Origin: an uncultured Methanobacterium sp.
GTDB lineage: Archaea > Methanobacteriota > Methanobacteria > Methanobacteriales > Methanobacteriaceae
Assembly: GCF_963665055.1 (NCBI RefSeq)
Contig: NZ_OY762015.1
Coordinates: 2,211,501-2,275,500 of the forward strand
Direction of reading: 5' to 3'
Length of the DNA: 64,000 nucleotides
Part shown: positions 19,249-30,286 of the stretch, piece after piece
How positions within the stretch are numbered: position 1 is the stretch's first letter
Layout: each line of letters opens with the position of its first letter
Translations under genes and position numbers: made by a program
Notes under the pieces: model-generated
Databases searched by the model: none
What the model saw: the letters and a program-made list of their open reading frames with translations, nothing else
What the model was told of the DNA's origin: nothing

Positions 19249-20445
19249 CTATCTCTTTTTAATACGGAAAAATTGTAGTGTGAGTTTTACCGGTCCCGGG
19301 CGTGGCCCAAACAGAACATCATCCCTCCCAAAGAGCCAGGCTGCAATTTTAAAAAATATTATGCTTAAAATAATTACAGCTGTCACTGACATTAGGATTT
19401 CTGGTATGGAAATGGCTTCCCCTGCAAATAAACGCATAACCGCAGTCATGGGAGAAATATTAGCAAAAAAGCTTTTTTGAGATATGTATGCCAGTGCAGG
19501 GACAATCAAAAATCCGACCACTATGATGTATGCAAAGGTTAATCCAATTCCTGCTTCCTTGTAATTTTTAGCATAAGCTCCAATTATGGAGGTGAGGCCC
19601 ACTATGGGTATGGCAGTGAGCACCACCAGGAAATAAACTGGTATAACATTGTTAATGGTGAAACCCGCCGCTATGAGGACAGCTATCCACATAACTACCT
19701 GCAGTGCAGATATGGCAACCACGGCAAGTCCCTTGCCCAGCAAAATCTCACCCGGAGATATGGGCATGGCAACTAATATTTCACCAGTTTTACGCTCCTT
19801 TTCCCCCACCACACTATCAATGATTATGTTACCAAACAAAAAAAGAGGAAGGAACAAGAGCACCACCAGCATCACCTTCTTGATGATCTGCATAGGGAGC
19901 GATTCCCCAGTGTTTTCTTCATTAATTCCAGTTTGAGAACTGGTATTGGAAGGATTAACTGATTGTAAATAGGATTGAGTTAAAGCAGATGACAGTGATT
20001 TGGTGGTGGTGTTGATGGAATCTCTAACCACACTCCTCCTGGGATCTGAGTAATCAAGATAGAGCACCGTGTCCACTACTTCCCCATTCTGTATCCTCTG
20101 AATTGAGTCTGATGAAACCGTGTAAAATCCATTGGTTTCACCAGTTTCAAGGCGAAGGAGGGAACTGTTACCATTGGTAGAGTATATTTTTATTATTTCT
20201 GGGTCTATGCTTTTTTTAAAATACCCTCCAGGGTCATCCACATCCAGGGTGGCAAAATCAACCAGGGATGGAGTTAAAGAAAGTCCTTTTTCCGATTCTA
20301 TGTTGGTTGCAAAGGAATTGAACATGAAGATTAGCATGGCCAGGACTGATAACTGCATGAAAAAGATTAAAATGAATTTCTTACTCCTGAGAGTGTTTTT
20401 AAACTCCCAACGGGTGATGATGCTGAAATTCATGCTGAGTTTCAT
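19249..20445 (-). CDS. ABC-2 type exporter permease
   Basis: A 398-residue permease, paralogous to its downstream neighbour. It has an N-terminal TM segment after NTLRSKKF, a large extracytoplasmic domain with serine/asparagine-rich stretches, and five to six TM segments starting after about residue 185. The same DSVVGEKERKTGEILVAMP block marks the cytoplasmic loop. Together the pair would form a heterodimeric channel for the ATPase at 20560-21477. Substrate not predictable. Confidence 0.88.
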   Translation of the reverse strand: MKLSMNFSIITRWEFKNTLRSKKFILIFFMQLSVLAMLIFMFNSFATNIESEKGLSLTPSLVDFATLDVDDPGGYFKKSIDPEIIKIYSTNGNSSLLRLETGETNGFYTVSSDSIQRIQNGEVVDTVLYLDYSDPRRSVVRDSINTTTKSLSSALTQSYLQSVNPSNTSSQTGINEENTGESLPMQIIKKVMLVVLLFLPLFLFGNIIIDSVVGEKERKTGEILVAMPISPGEILLGKGLAVVAISALQVVMWIAVLIAAGFTINNVIPVYFLVVLTAIPIVGLTSIIGAYAKNYKEAGIGLTFAYIIVVGFLIVPALAYISQKSFFANISPMTAVMRLFAGEAISIPEILMSVTAVIILSIIFFKIAAWLFGRDDVLFGPRPGPVKLTLQFFRIKKR

Positions 20446-20559
20446 GGTTTTCTGCCTTTAATTCTTATTATCCTAGAATTAATGAATACGATACTAATAC
20501 AAAGTGAAAATATCTCCATATATAATAATTCAATTGGATTTCCAACTCCAATTCAAACT

Positions 20560-21477
20560 TCACTGCGTGGTCTGGATGAATACATCATCCAGGGTGGGTT
20601 CTTTGGTGTTCACGGAGATGGCTTGTTCACCAAATATGTCGATTATGTGGGATATGTCCTCCCTGGAGCGTAATGATATCAGGAACTGATTACCCTCCAA
20701 GTTCACTCCCTCCACAGAGTCAAAGGCCAATATCTGGTCTTTTTGAATTTTTTGAGGTTCATAAACCCGGACCTGCAGGATTATATCCCCGTGTATTTTT
20801 TCCTTCAAAGATTCAGGAGTTCCCATGTTACGAATCTTTCCCTGATTTAAGATTGCCACCCGGTCACACAGTAAATCTGCCTCATCCATGTAATGAGTGC
20901 ATAGAATAACCGTCTTATCCCCTTTAAGTTCCTTGATGAAGTTACGAATGGCCCGTGAAGTGGCTGGGTCCAGACCCATAGTGGGTTCATCAAATATTAT
21001 AACTTCAGGATCATGGATCAACGCCCTGGCAATTCCAATTCTCTGGCGCAGACCCTTGGAAAACGTGTTGATCTGATCATCGGCACGATGGCTCATCCCC
21101 ACAAGCTCCAGGAGCTCATCTATTCTGCCATTAATCTCATTTTTAGGGACACCATACAGTTCTCCGAAGTACTTTAAAAGGTCCCGTGCTTTGAAACGCT
21201 CGTAAAGGTTGGGTTCCTCCGGCAGGTAACCGATCATGGATTTGATTTTGATCTGGTCCCGATAGATACTGTATCCCCCCACAGTTACGTTCCCCGAGTC
21301 GGGTTGGAGTATACAGCAAATGATCCGAATAGCTGTGGTTTTCCCAGCACCATTGGGTCCGATTATTCCCAACAATTCACCTTTTTCTATTTCCAGATTC
21401 AAATTTTCCAGTGCCCTGATGCGTCCGAAAGACTTGTTTAAAGAGTCTATTTTAATCATTACATTGTCCGAGTTCAA
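20560..21477 (-). CDS. ABC transporter ATP-binding protein
   Basis: ATPase of the exporter encoded downstream. It has Walker A GPNGAGKTT, signature FSKGLRQRIGIARAL and Walker B VIIFDEPTMGLDP, with the switch histidine in CTHYMDEAD. A C-terminal extension of about 80 residues follows the core, as in NatA-type proteins. The TTG at 21477 is eight bases from GGAG and is preferred over GTG 21483, which is only two bases away; ATG 21459 is a third possibility. It is the first gene of the operon. Confidence 0.92.
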   Translation of the reverse strand: MNSDNVMIKIDSLNKSFGRIRALENLNLEIEKGELLGIIGPNGAGKTTAIRIICCILQPDSGNVTVGGYSIYRDQIKIKSMIGYLPEEPNLYERFKARDLLKYFGELYGVPKNEINGRIDELLELVGMSHRADDQINTFSKGLRQRIGIARALIHDPEVIIFDEPTMGLDPATSRAIRNFIKELKGDKTVILCTHYMDEADLLCDRVAILNQGKIRNMGTPESLKEKIHGDIILQVRVYEPQKIQKDQILAFDSVEGVNLEGNQFLISLRSREDISHIIDIFGEQAISVNTKEPTLDDVFIQTTQ

Positions 21478-21620
21478 GTCCACATCTCCATCACGGGATT
21501 CAATTAAAAATTCTCTAAATATAACTCCTCTTTATTACTTGATTTTATCTTCTTTATTTATTTAACCAAAGATCATAGTTTGACTTGCTTAATGTGAACA
21601 GTTAAACACAGCCCAGTAAT

Positions 21621-22208
21621 TTATAACCATCCCCTTAAAAGAATCACCACTCCAATGGTTATCATAACAAATGGAAGGATATAATGGCCATAATTTTTAA
21701 TTTTATCCCCTAAAATGGAATTGTTTACCAGTTTAAATCCTAAAAAGCACCATACTCCAACCATGATCAGGAAGATGATTGCAGTTAAAAACAAGGAAGT
21801 CAGTCCCATACTGGCAAAAAGAGGCATGTAAACCCCTAAATTATCACCGCCATTGGCCATGGTAACTAGAGCCACTGGTAAGATATTTTGACCAAATTTG
21901 TATTTTTTGAAATCCGGAGTTTTTGCTGAATCATCTGTTTCTGGGTTTTTAAGGTAAATTAAACTCCTGATTCCAATTATAATGGGGATAATTCCAAGTA
22001 AACTAATCCATTGGGGTGGAATAATAAACTGGACAAAATAGGCCAGAGAACTAACTGTTAATAGAATGATAAATCCTAAATACTGGCCCAAAACCACGTC
22101 TTTCGTCCTAAAATGTGGATTAGCAAAGAAAGCTGCAAGAATAAACATGTCATCCAAGTTGGTGGATATAAATGCAAAAATTGCCGTTAAAATTATTATA
22201 GTTTCCAT
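21621..22208 (-). CDS. CadD-family cadmium resistance transporter
   Basis: A 195-residue membrane protein with about six TM segments. It contains the two family motifs STNLDDMFILAAFF and TMANGGDNLGVYMPLFA, repeated acidic-in-membrane elements typical of CadD/LysE-superfamily exporters. It probably exports a cation such as Cd2+ or another small solute; substrate assignment is by family only. It appears monocistronic, with a possible TATA element (TTTATAATA on the - strand) near 22321-22332. Confidence 0.82.
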   Translation of the reverse strand: METIIILTAIFAFISTNLDDMFILAAFFANPHFRTKDVVLGQYLGFIILLTVSSLAYFVQFIIPPQWISLLGIIPIIIGIRSLIYLKNPETDDSAKTPDFKKYKFGQNILPVALVTMANGGDNLGVYMPLFASMGLTSLFLTAIIFLIMVGVWCFLGFKLVNNSILGDKIKNYGHYILPFVMITIGVVILLRGWL

Positions 22209-22664
22209 TTAAATCCTTATTAACCTTTTAAATTAGTTCATAATAGAATTAAGGTCTTGAATTTAGATTATACTCTTTTTAAATTAAATATGTTTATCTA
22301 TCATCTAATTTCCATCTAACATTATTATAAATAGGGAGATATAACAACCTTTAACTACATTTTATATGTTCAAATATAAGTAAAAATTTCAGATTCAGGA
22401 AATATCAAAAAAGTTAGGGTCTTCCGAAGTCCCCCATAATAATTAAAAGACAAACATAACAGACTTAAAACCTTTAAGATGTTTAAACAGGCTTAAAATT
22501 CTAAACAGCCCCAAAGTGTAAAGATATAATAACAAATTAGAGCATTATAGATACGATAATGTTTGAAAGTATTAAAGATATAATAACAGTTTGAAGTTAA
22601 AGATACAATTCAAACGTTTAGATTATATCACCAGCCGTCATTCTATCCAAACTTATCACAAAAG
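22209..22664. other. Intergenic region between divergent cadD-like gene and moeA
   Basis: AT-rich, no ORF. It holds a 16-nt element CATTATTATAAATAGG at 22320-22335 that recurs exactly at 59211-59226 in another divergent promoter region. It also has a direct repeat AAAGATATAATAACA at 22520-22534 and 22574-22588, 54 bp apart. These may be promoter elements or remnants of duplication. Confidence 0.45.
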
Positions 22665-23888
<1,224 letters not shown>

Positions 23889-23927
23889 AGCATTGAAGTT
23901 ACTTATTCAATACAAAGGTGATCTTGT

Positions 23928-25085
23928 TTGAACGTTTTATGGTACTACGTCATTTTCTTTGTCAGTGTCTATATCGTGGCCATTTTATTCCGAAATAAGC
24001 TAAAAGTGGACGTTTATGGACCCATTCTTATGAGAAGAACCCAGAAATTGAAAGGGTTAATTGATTCCATAGCCCAAGCCAGCCCCAGATTTTGGCGCTG
24101 GACTATGAACATAGGCATCCCTGCATCAGTCATCTGCATGGGAATAATGGTTTACTTGTTAATATTATCCTTACAATACATGTTAAAGGCCCCCCAGGCA
24201 GCACTTCTTTTACCTGGAGTTGACATTCCTGGATCCCCTATATATATTCCTATCTTCTCAGGAATAGTCGCCCTTGCTCTATTGATGGTGGTTCACGAGT
24301 TTGGACATGGAATTCTGGCCAGGGCACAGGGAGTGGGAGTTAAATCCATTGGTGTGATCTTAGTGGCAATACTGCCCGGGGCATTTGTGGAACTGGATGA
24401 AGAAGATGTTGAAAAGGCCAAAAGATCTGTTAAACTGCGCATATATGCTGCAGGATCCATGTTCAACCTGGGACTGGCAGCAATTGCCTGGGTGGTGTTA
24501 ATCATCCTGACCATGTCATTTATCCCATATGCATTCCAGTCAGATGGGCTTAAAATTACCAGTGTGACTCCTGGAGGCCCTTCAGAAGGCATACTTCAAG
24601 ATGGAATGGTTATTCAAAGTATTAATGGATATTCTGTTGGTAACCGAACTGCAGCCAATAAATTCCTAAATAATACCAGCCCGGGAGATAAAATAACTTT
24701 AACAACTAATCAAGGCACCTACACTGTTACTTCAAAGGGCAATCCCAACAATGCATCGACAACCTATATTGGAATTCGAGGAGACACCAACCTGGTGGTT
24801 AAACCATCTGTTGCCCAGACCTACGGAGATGTGATCCCCTGGTTCTTATACAACCTTGCTGATCTGTGTTACTGGATATACGCCCTGAACATTATGGTAG
24901 GGTTGTTTAACCTCCTCCCAATGAAGCCCCTGGACGGAGGGATTATATTTGAGGAACTGCTCCGATACAAAATACCCGAAGATATCACTGGAAAAATAGT
25001 TTCCTGTGTTTCATGGTTGATGATCGGAATTGTAGCACTGTTAATAGTTTACGGAACAGTTCCAGGAATAATGCAGATGTTTTAA
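23928..25085 (+). CDS. Site-2 protease family (M50) membrane metalloprotease with PDZ domain
   Basis: A 385-residue polytopic membrane zinc protease. HEFGH at residues 123-127 supplies the zinc ligands and catalytic Glu. The third zinc ligand motif NLLPMKPLDGG lies near 335-345, and a PDZ-like domain (KITSVTPGGPSEGILQDGMVIQSING) sits between them. Such proteases cleave substrates within the membrane, often anti-sigma-like or signal proteins; archaeal targets are largely unknown. The start is TTG 23928 after AAGGTGATC. Likely co-transcribed with moeA. Confidence 0.9.
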   Translation: MNVLWYYVIFFVSVYIVAILFRNKLKVDVYGPILMRRTQKLKGLIDSIAQASPRFWRWTMNIGIPASVICMGIMVYLLILSLQYMLKAPQAALLLPGVDIPGSPIYIPIFSGIVALALLMVVHEFGHGILARAQGVGVKSIGVILVAILPGAFVELDEEDVEKAKRSVKLRIYAAGSMFNLGLAAIAWVVLIILTMSFIPYAFQSDGLKITSVTPGGPSEGILQDGMVIQSINGYSVGNRTAANKFLNNTSPGDKITLTTNQGTYTVTSKGNPNNASTTYIGIRGDTNLVVKPSVAQTYGDVIPWFLYNLADLCYWIYALNIMVGLFNLLPMKPLDGGIIFEELLRYKIPEDITGKIVSCVSWLMIGIVALLIVYGTVPGIMQMF

Positions 25086-25245
25086 TCATTAAACATCTTT
25101 ATTTTCCTATTTAAACTATTCTTTTTGGTCTTCTGGAAATATTAAAATTAGAACAAAGATAGCCAGTATGAAAGTATAAAACTAAAAAAAATGCATTATG
25201 ATCTTAACATTCCCCGTTGATACAAATTAACTTTTTTCTCAATTG

Positions 25246-25440
25246 CTATATTGATTTACTTCTTCTCCTGCACTTGAAACAAACGTCTTCTTCATCACTA
25301 TTTTCATCCCGGTTTGTGCTGAAAATTATTCCACATTTTTTACACTGGACTTTCCTAAGACCTGAAGAAGAACGGGGTACTGCTGGTTCCTTGCACTGGC
25401 AAGTCACCCCTAATTTTATTTTACTCTTTCTTTTTGCCAT
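25246..25440 (-). CDS. Small zinc-ribbon protein
   Basis: A 64-residue basic protein. Two CxxC pairs, QCKKC and VCFKC, plus a CQC near the N-terminus, make a likely zinc ribbon. Lys/Arg-rich ends suggest nucleic-acid binding. The ATG has GGGGGG a few bases upstream, which supports a real gene. No named family is recognised. It is convergent with the M50 protease gene and divergent from the flavoprotein at 25626. Confidence 0.7.
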   Translation of the reverse strand: MAKRKSKIKLGVTCQCKEPAVPRSSSGLRKVQCKKCGIIFSTNRDENSDEEDVCFKCRRRSKSI

Positions 25441-25625
25441 AGACCCCCCTTAGTGATAATTTCTATTATTACTCAGGATGGAACTTTTTACTCAGAATGT
25501 AATAAAATATTTCAAAGGTGATACCTGATCTAAAAACATTTATCCTCTAACAAACATTATTCAGGGATAAATTATAAATTTATTATTGTAAGTTTGATAG
25601 TGATCTAAAAAAGGTGAACATCTTA

Positions 25626-27011
25626 ATGAAAATTGTCATCATTGGAGGAGGAGCGGGTGGACTGTCCACTGCCTCCAACATAAGAAAATACGATAAAAAA
25701 GCTAAAATAACCGTTATTACCCGGGATGAAAACATAGCCTACTCTCCCTGTGCTATTCCCTACGTTCTCTCGGGTCAGGTAGACCAGTTCCAGGATATCA
25801 TCATGCACCAACCTGAAGATTACCTGGAAAGGGATATTAAAGTTATAACCCGTGCAGAGGTAGTGGAAGTTTCCACAGCTCTGAATATAATACGATATAA
25901 TTTACTAGAATCTGATTCTAATTCTCTTCAGGATGAATCATACGACTTGCCATATGATTCTCTGGTCATTGCAACCGGAGGAGCACCGATAACTCCACCT
26001 ATTGAAGGAGCAGACTTAGAAGGAGTATTCAAAATCAGGACCATTGGAGATGGGGAAACCATTAAAGAATGGGCTCAACACAGCAGCAAAGTGGTGGTGG
26101 TTGGAGCAGGACTTATCGGTCTGGAAATAGCCTTTGGCCTTAAAAAGATGGGTCTGGATGTTACTGTAAATGAGATGCTACCACAAATCGTTCCCAGATC
26201 TCTGGATCCCAGTATGGCCACCATTGTACAGAAGTACTTGGAAAGTGAGGGTATAAAGGTTATCCTGGGCAAGGGAATGGAGAAAGTTGCAGGCCAGGAC
26301 CGCGTGGAAGGAGTTATTTTTGAAGATGATGTTTTAGACGCGGATATGATCATCATGGCCACTGGAGTTCGCCCTGAAACCAAACTGGCTAAAATGGCAG
26401 ATTGTGAGCTCGGAAGATGGGCAGTGAAGGTTAACCAAAAAATGCAAACCTCAGTCCCCAACATCTACGCGGTGGGAGACTGTGTGGAAGTGGTGGATGC
26501 CATCACCGGCCAACCCACCCAGTCACCCCTGGGTTCTACCGCGGTGAGGCAGGCCAAAATTGCAGCCAAGAACATTGCAGGAGTAGAATCTGAATTCAAA
26601 CCAGTTTTAAATGCCATGGTATCCAAAATTGGAGAACTTGAATTCGGTTCAGTGGGACTTACAGAGTCTTTTGCCACCCAGAACGGATTAGAAGTTATAT
26701 GTGGGAAAAGCAGGGCTTTAACCAAAGCACGTTACTATCCCGGGGCAAAACGTATAGATGTTCTGATGATTTGTGATCTTAAAGGAAGAATAATTGGCTG
26801 CCAACTAATTGCCAAAGAAAGAGTAGCAGAACGTGTTGACACCATGGCCTTAGCCATTTCCAAAGGTGTTACCTGCCAGGAACTGGCCACCACAGAATTT
26901 TCCTATGCTCCCCCGGTTTCAATGGTAATTGACCCCATTATACTGGCTGCAGAGGATGCCTGTGAAAAATTGAAACAATTCCACACCACCAGGAATAATA
27001 ACTGTGGATGA
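25626..27011 (+). CDS. FAD-dependent pyridine nucleotide-disulfide oxidoreductase (CoA-disulfide reductase/NADH oxidase type)
   Basis: About 461 residues. It has an FAD motif GGGAGGLS at the N-terminus, the family cysteine in YSPCAIPYVLSGQ (near residue 42) and an NAD-binding VVVGAGLIGLE. A second FAD motif, NIYAVGDCVEV, and the C-terminal dimer domain follow. The active-site SPCxxPY pattern is that of CoA-disulfide reductase and NADH oxidase relatives. A role in thiol or O2/peroxide handling is inferred and fits the oxygen-defence genes downstream. ATG 25626 is chosen because AAGGTGA at 25611-25617 is well placed; GTG 25614 overlaps that site. Confidence 0.88.
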   Translation: MKIVIIGGGAGGLSTASNIRKYDKKAKITVITRDENIAYSPCAIPYVLSGQVDQFQDIIMHQPEDYLERDIKVITRAEVVEVSTALNIIRYNLLESDSNSLQDESYDLPYDSLVIATGGAPITPPIEGADLEGVFKIRTIGDGETIKEWAQHSSKVVVVGAGLIGLEIAFGLKKMGLDVTVNEMLPQIVPRSLDPSMATIVQKYLESEGIKVILGKGMEKVAGQDRVEGVIFEDDVLDADMIIMATGVRPETKLAKMADCELGRWAVKVNQKMQTSVPNIYAVGDCVEVVDAITGQPTQSPLGSTAVRQAKIAAKNIAGVESEFKPVLNAMVSKIGELEFGSVGLTESFATQNGLEVICGKSRALTKARYYPGAKRIDVLMICDLKGRIIGCQLIAKERVAERVDTMALAISKGVTCQELATTEFSYAPPVSMVIDPIILAAEDACEKLKQFHTTRNNNCG

Positions 27012-27406
27012 GGTTTTAAAACCTCCATCTTTATTTTTAAAAATTTATTTTGAATATTTTTTTATTTTTGAAATTTGAATAAATCTTAATAATAAAAATA
27101 GAAATTTTACGGATTCTTTTTTTAATTAAAGGCGATCACACAGTTAATTAACAGAACTGAATTAAGTTATTTCTATCAAATTTTAGTAAGCTTAATTCTG
27201 GGTAAACTAAGTAAATTTAATTCTAATAATTTAATCCTTGTTAAACTCCTTCTAAATCAAGATAATCCTAAATCAATTAATCATGGACAAAACATGAAGA
27301 TTCTATGTTAAAAAGAGAAGGAGGATGGGCGACTCCATCCCCCTTGAAGGCGGTAAAAATTAATAAATATTTAAAGGATTGATTAAAGGTTAAAAGAATT
27401 TAGGAA
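27012..27406. other. Intergenic region between convergent flavoprotein and rub genes
   Basis: Very AT-rich with no ORF. It contains T-runs just after 27011, suitable for ending the upstream gene. A GC-rich hairpin at 27318-27345 is annotated separately. Confidence 0.5.
27310..27345 (-). terminator. Hairpin terminator of the fpaA-rlp-rub operon
   Basis: An 11-bp stem with one mismatch (AAGGAGGATGG at 27318-27328, CCATCCCCCTT at 27335-27345) and a 6-nt loop stands out in AT-rich sequence. On the - strand it is followed by CTCTTTTT, about 60 nt after the rub stop. An unrecognised small RNA is the alternative. Confidence 0.6.
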
Positions 27407-28021
27407 CTATTTAACCTTAGATACTTTTTTTAAAGTTATTTGATGTCCAAATCCTTGTGGTTCTTTACTTATTCTGAACCGGTAACCAGTGGCTTCTTCC
27501 ATGGCCATGGCTGCAGTGTTGGTGTAGGGGCAAGTGGTTATGAGAACTCCCTGGCTTTCCAGATGGCTGCATACCGGGAAAAAGCGGCAGTTTTTCACCT
27601 TAAGGTCCACTTCATCCTCACCAATAGAGTATTCTATATTCCCTGCCATGTGATGGGTTTCCACGAAGTAACTACGAACTGATTCAAGGGAAGTTTTACT
27701 GTCATCAAAATCTAATCCCTTTGATTTTAGTTCTTCCAGGAATGTGCGACCAATCTGACGGGTGACCGAGTATGATCCTGTTCCAGCAATGGTCCACAGT
27801 CCCTGAGTAAGTCCCAGCACCATTACCAGAAGTGGATCCTTACCCCTCTGGGCCTGGATTTCCTTTGCCATTGGTTTGAAACTGGATTTATCTATACCAC
27901 ACCGGGGGCAAAGCCAATCACTGGGTATGTCCTTGAAACTGGTTCCAGGTTCAATTCCACCTTCAGAATCTCCATTTTCTGGCTCGTAGATATAGTGGCA
28001 TATTTCACACTGGTAGTTCAC
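27407..28021 (-). CDS. rub: Rubredoxin fused to a V4R-like C-terminal domain
   Basis: Third gene of the oxygen-defence operon. Residues 1-50 are a rubredoxin with metal cysteines in CEICHYIYEP and DWLCPRCGID. The remaining 150 or so residues form a second domain (GTGSYSVTRQIGRTFLEEL, CRFFPVCSHLES, CPYTNTAAMAMEEATGYRF). It resembles V4R/heme-NO-binding-like domains and has extra cysteines. Rubredoxins carry electrons to F420H2 oxidase/rubrerythrin systems. The fusion suggests redox or ligand sensing coupled to electron transfer, which is inference. The domain name is tentative. Confidence 0.75.
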   Translation of the reverse strand: MNYQCEICHYIYEPENGDSEGGIEPGTSFKDIPSDWLCPRCGIDKSSFKPMAKEIQAQRGKDPLLVMVLGLTQGLWTIAGTGSYSVTRQIGRTFLEELKSKGLDFDDSKTSLESVRSYFVETHHMAGNIEYSIGEDEVDLKVKNCRFFPVCSHLESQGVLITTCPYTNTAAMAMEEATGYRFRISKEPQGFGHQITLKKVSKVK

Positions 28022-28153
28022 GCTGTTCCTCCATTAGGGACATTAATTGGGTATATTGATTGAAATTTGGTATTGATTGAAATATTTAACAGGGATTATG
28101 AAATTTAACAGTTAATTCCATCATATAATAAAAAAAGGAGTTAAAAAGAGGAT

Positions 28154-28570
28154 TTAAAAGTACCTCTCCAGAATTCCTTTTAACATTCGGGCGTGACGGG
28201 CTTCATCCCGGGAGCTTTCATCGAAGAAATCATGGGCAGGGTCTATGTCACATTCTTTGGCCTTTTTAGCTGCTGCTTTTTTCTCGTTGTTGGCCATGGT
28301 TTCCCCTTCCAGCATCATTTCCAGGTTTTCCTTGAGTGTGGGTTTGATTACTTCGTTCATTTCAGCAAAATGTGCTGCGTGCTCAGCTTCTTCCCAGGCT
28401 ATGGTTTTCAGTACTTCTGCCACTTCTGGTAGTCCATCTCTTTGTGCCAGTCTGGCCATGGCCAGGTACATTCCCACTTCCTGAGTTTCCCCACTGAAAT
28501 TGGCAGCTACCAGTTTTTCCAGGTCAGTTCCCTTACAAATTCCTATTTTATGTTCGTTTATAAGATCCAT
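28154..28570 (-). CDS. rlp: Rubrerythrin-like diiron protein
   Basis: A 138-residue ferritin-like four-helix protein with diiron ligand motifs ETQEVGMYL, WEEAEHAAHF and DEARHARM. It lacks the C-terminal rubredoxin domain of full rubrerythrins, which may be supplied by the adjacent rub gene. Expected role: peroxide reduction. ATG 28570 is preferred because GGAGG at 28580-28584 is nine bases upstream; the ATG at 28577-28579 directly abuts that site. It is the middle gene of the operon. Confidence 0.88.
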   Translation of the reverse strand: MDLINEHKIGICKGTDLEKLVAANFSGETQEVGMYLAMARLAQRDGLPEVAEVLKTIAWEEAEHAAHFAEMNEVIKPTLKENLEMMLEGETMANNEKKAAAKKAKECDIDPAHDFFDESSRDEARHARMLKGILERYF

Positions 28571-28690
28571 TTTTCTCATCCTCCAATGTTTATTCCAGTT
28601 AAATTTTATTTTTCAAGACCAATTATTCTATCGGATTAAAATCTACTGAAATATCCCAGAAAATTGGTTAATGTGACTAACGTGTGGCTA

Positions 28691-29914
<1,224 letters not shown>

Positions 29915-29965
29915 ACTTTCACTCACCATTTATCATATTACATGAGATTGTATGTTCCAGGACCC

Positions 29966-29973
29966 ATATATAA
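29966..29973 (-). promoter_or_regulatory. TATA box of the fpaA promoter
   Basis: CTTATATATG on the - strand, about 52 nt from the fpaA start. This predicts a leader of about 30 nt. The first regulator box starts at the next base, so bound regulator would sit where TFB contacts DNA. Confidence 0.65.
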
Positions 29974-30009
29974 GTTCGTGTGTCCCCGAACGTATGCTAG
30001 TTTACGAAC
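29974..30009. promoter_or_regulatory. Tandem MsvR-type boxes A and A'
   Basis: Box A (29974-29991) is GTTCG-N8-CGAAC, a perfect inverted repeat. Box A' (29992-30009) abuts it with the same 18-bp geometry but a degenerate left half (GTATG-N8-CGAAC). The pattern matches the TTCG-N8-CGAA inverted repeat known as the MsvR binding site in Methanothermobacter. Confidence 0.75.
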
Positions 30010-30029
30010 GATTCTATATATAGTTTACT

Positions 30030-30065
30030 GTTCGCATCAAAACGAACGTACTTATATACCCGAAC
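30030..30065. promoter_or_regulatory. Tandem MsvR-type boxes B and B'
   Basis: Box B (30030-30047) is again GTTCG-N8-CGAAC. Box B' (30048-30065) abuts it with a degenerate left half (GTACT-N8-CGAAC). The pair lies immediately upstream of the likely msvR TATA element, suggesting autoregulation. A palindromic CTATATATAG at 30014-30023 lies between the two box pairs. Confidence 0.75.
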
Positions 30066-30067
30066 TA

Positions 30068-30078
30068 TTTATATATTA
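30068..30078 (+). promoter_or_regulatory. Probable TATA box of msvR
   Basis: TTTATATATTA two bases after box B'. It would give an unusually long leader of about 190 nt to the msvR ATG at 30287; a nearer, weaker promoter cannot be excluded. The stretch 30079-30286 has no other feature I can name. Confidence 0.45.
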
Positions 30079-30286
30079 AGTGAGTAGATTTAAGTGGATA
30101 GAACACAAGTAAAAGGAACAAAATTCCCCAGGTTTTGTCTTAAAAAATACGTAAACCTGGATTTTCATATCATTTGAAATCAACTACCAAGTAAACTCGG
30201 ATGAATTAAAAAATTGAACATATTTTAAAAAAATGGTCTCATAAATTAAAATCATTAATTAAAAAAAGTCTCATGGAAGGTTAAAA

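Noticed and set aside
27318..27345. Fluoride riboswitch
   Set aside because: The hairpin lacks the conserved riboswitch junction, and it is downstream of genes, not upstream.
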